Origin: Burkholderia gladioli | GTDB taxonomy: Bacteria > Pseudomonadota > Gammaproteobacteria > Burkholderiales > Burkholderiaceae | NCBI GenBank assembly: GCA_009914575.1 | Contig: WNEB01000122.1 | Span: 1 to 5,613 of the forward strand | Direction: 5' to 3' | Length of the DNA stretch: 5,613 bases | In this document: in pieces, positions 5,457-5,613 of the stretch | How positions within the stretch are numbered: the first letter of the stretch is position 1 | Layout: each line of letters begins with the position of its first letter | Notes under the pieces: generated by a model | The model's input: the letters and a program-made list of their open reading frames with translations, nothing else | The model's database searches: none | What the model was told of the DNA's origin: nothing | Position numbers and translations under genes: made by a program

Positions 5457-5613
5457 GGCGTTGTTGCATAAATCGAGTGTGAGGATGCAATAGCATCGAC
5501 GGGCATAATTTCAGGCGATACGAACGGATTGCGGACGAGCGAGGTCCGCCATACGGTTGATGACGCCGACGCGAACGGAGACCTCGGTCGCCTGCGAGTC
5601 GATGTGACGCGCC
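5457..5613 (-). mobile_element. IS5-family (IS903-like) insertion sequence, transposase-3' end
   Basis: The sequence GGCGTTGTTGCATAAATCG at 5457-5475 closely resembles the terminal inverted repeat of the IS903 subgroup of the IS5 family (GGCTTTGTTGAATAAATC in IS903). It is followed after a short non-coding stretch by a transposase C-terminus reading inward. This combination marks a true IS end rather than a random remnant. Members of this subgroup usually make 9-bp target duplications, so the expected duplicate here is GCTCGCCAT (5448-5456). The other end is outside the window. The element sits 19 bases after the hpnG stop. Confidence 0.85.
5511..5613 (-). CDS. IS5-family transposase, C-terminal 33 residues (runs off window)
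   Basis: The minus strand reads open from the window edge to a TGA at 5513-5511. The last residues are VGVINRMADLARPQSVRIA, matching the R-M-x-x-L-x-x-P-x-S-x-R-I-A ending I recognise in IS903-type IS5-family transposases. Only 33 residues are present and the catalytic DDE region is outside. The stop is 54 bases inside the inferred IS end, an ordinary distance. The gene is transcribed toward hpnG, so read-through from this element could yield antisense RNA across the hpnG 3' end. Confidence 0.85.
   Translation of the reverse strand, partial: ARHIDSQATEVSVRVGVINRMADLARPQSVRIA

Noticed and set aside
3196..5493. A 765-residue forward frame overlapping shc and hpnG
   Set aside because: It is Arg-rich translation of the wrong frame of shc, runs across the shc/hpnG boundary and has no family signature.
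2075..5506. A 1143-residue open frame on the minus strand across shc and hpnG
   Set aside because: It is the antisense shadow of GC-rich coding DNA and the C block, which cannot produce stops there. It has Arg/His/Ala/Gly-rich composition, no recognisable domain, and opposes two certain genes.

Overview
The window is high-GC DNA with codon use strongly biased to G or C at third positions. The protein sequences of its hopanoid genes and both transposase fragments look like Burkholderia (Betaproteobacteria). I cannot name the species from sequence alone. Both edges of the window fall inside insertion sequences of different families, so the hopanoid genes sit between two mobile elements.

Layout. 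Positions 1-239 (minus strand) hold the N-terminal 79 codons of an IS256-family transposase, with the outer end of that element probably near 300-320. About 330 bases without a convincing gene follow, with visibly lower GC around 430-620. A small conserved-looking hypothetical protein lies at 647-979 (+). After a 142-base gap with an extended -10 promoter candidate (TGC-TATACT, 1024-1032) come three co-directional genes: hpnD (1122 or 1167 to 2015), shc/hpnF (2288-4729) and hpnG (4736-5437). A strong hairpin lies across the hpnG stop codon. Only 19 bases after that stop, an IS5-family (IS903-like) element begins at 5457. Its transposase C-terminus (5511-5613, minus strand) runs off the window.

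How the genes work together. HpnD makes presqualene diphosphate from farnesyl diphosphate. Squalene-hopene cyclase (SHC) cyclises squalene to hopene and diplopterol. HpnG trims adenosylhopane to ribosylhopane on the way to bacteriohopanetetrol. The partners HpnC and HpnE (presqualene diphosphate to squalene) and HpnH (adenosylhopane synthesis) are not in the window and must be encoded elsewhere if the pathway is complete. shc and hpnG are separated by 6 bases and are probably co-transcribed. hpnD and shc are separated by 272 bases with no gene.

The most unusual feature is in the N-terminus of SHC. An in-frame array of 9-bp repeats (2489-2605, Ala-Thr-Pro then Thr-Ala-Pro) runs into a 155-base block that is about 92% cytosine (2640-2794). 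The block encodes 42 prolines in 51 residues and contains C runs of up to 24. It is either a remarkable homopolymer tract with phase-variation potential or, more likely in my view, a base-calling or assembly artefact in a hard-to-sequence linker. Raw reads would be needed to decide. I found no CRISPR array, tRNA, rRNA or evidence of a wholly new system.
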